NCBI GenBank assembly: GCA_918807975.1
Contig: OU964919.1
Span: 12,046,001 to 12,110,000, forward strand
Direction of reading: 5' to 3'
Origin: Aplidium turbinatum
Taxonomy: Eukaryota; Chordata; Ascidiacea; Aplousobranchia; Polyclinidae
Length of the DNA: 64,000 nucleotides
Part shown: positions 63,965-64,000 of the stretch, in pieces
Position numbering within the stretch: the first letter of the stretch is position 1
Layout: each line of letters opens with the position of its first letter
Position numbers and translations under genes: made by a program
Notes under the pieces: generated by a model
Told to the model about the DNA's origin: nothing
The model's input: the letters and a program-made list of their open reading frames with translations, nothing else
Databases searched by the model: none

Positions 63965-64000
63965 TACACTTTTTTCTTCTGCAACTGAACTGAGTGCAAG

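Overview
The window looks like intergenic and intronic DNA from an animal, probably an aquatic invertebrate. The evidence is the repeat content: a BEL/Pao retrotransposon (a superfamily known only from animals), a Penelope-like end, several LINE families, tRNA-derived SINEs, Tc1/mariner and MULE pieces, and many hAT elements with exact 8-bp target duplications. There are also spliceosomal exon signals and two eukaryotic tRNA-Leu(UAA) genes. The species cannot be named from the sequence. No complete host protein gene is present.

Layout. 1-2022: a LINE in one open frame that runs off the left edge. 2440-3769: the end of a Penelope-like element with a hammerhead-like core, abutting a truncated Tc1/mariner copy. 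5287-11064: a 5.8-kb hAT element holding three further hAT insertions (nesting three deep), each with its own 8-bp duplication. 11149-11810: a RING-finger tail and a LINE tail.

13839-36664: a large inverted duplication. The left arm (13839-23228) and right arm (25430-36664) face each other across a 2.2-kb spacer, each with a tRNA-Leu(UAA) near the inner end. The left arm has since received a BEL/Pao element (16042-21918). The right arm has received a GATC-rich hAT (26680-27828) and another hAT (28095-34273), itself split by a LINE (29230-33799), itself split by a TA-flanked MITE (30111-31462). Each arm preserves the unfilled target site of the other arm's insertions, so boundaries and relative order can be read directly. 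Further homology between 5.2-11.2 kb and 37.4-37.7 kb shows that the inverted duplication once reached further out.

32032-53111: a tandem duplication of about 9.8 kb (unit 1 32032-41820; unit 2 41841-53111). Unit 2 later gained a 302-bp MITE, carries a Ty3/gypsy fossil (42468-44689) and has lost about 0.4 kb. Each unit carries part of the right arm, a MULE fragment, a LINE fragment, a SINE and, at its right end, a signal-peptide exon with a strong splice donor. Unit 2's exon is followed by an in-phase second exon (53920-54024) that resembles the start of a MAM domain. The duplication has therefore doubled the first exon, and probably the promoter, of a host secreted or membrane protein gene.

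54352-64000: a hAT MITE next to a possible third exon, a second three-level hAT nest (55144-59027) with a recognisable transposase C-terminus, a damaged THAP-domain coding piece (61150-61436), another hAT (62114-62925), and tRNA-like or SINE pieces at the right edge.

All similarity and identity statements come from reading the sequence by eye; no database search was run.
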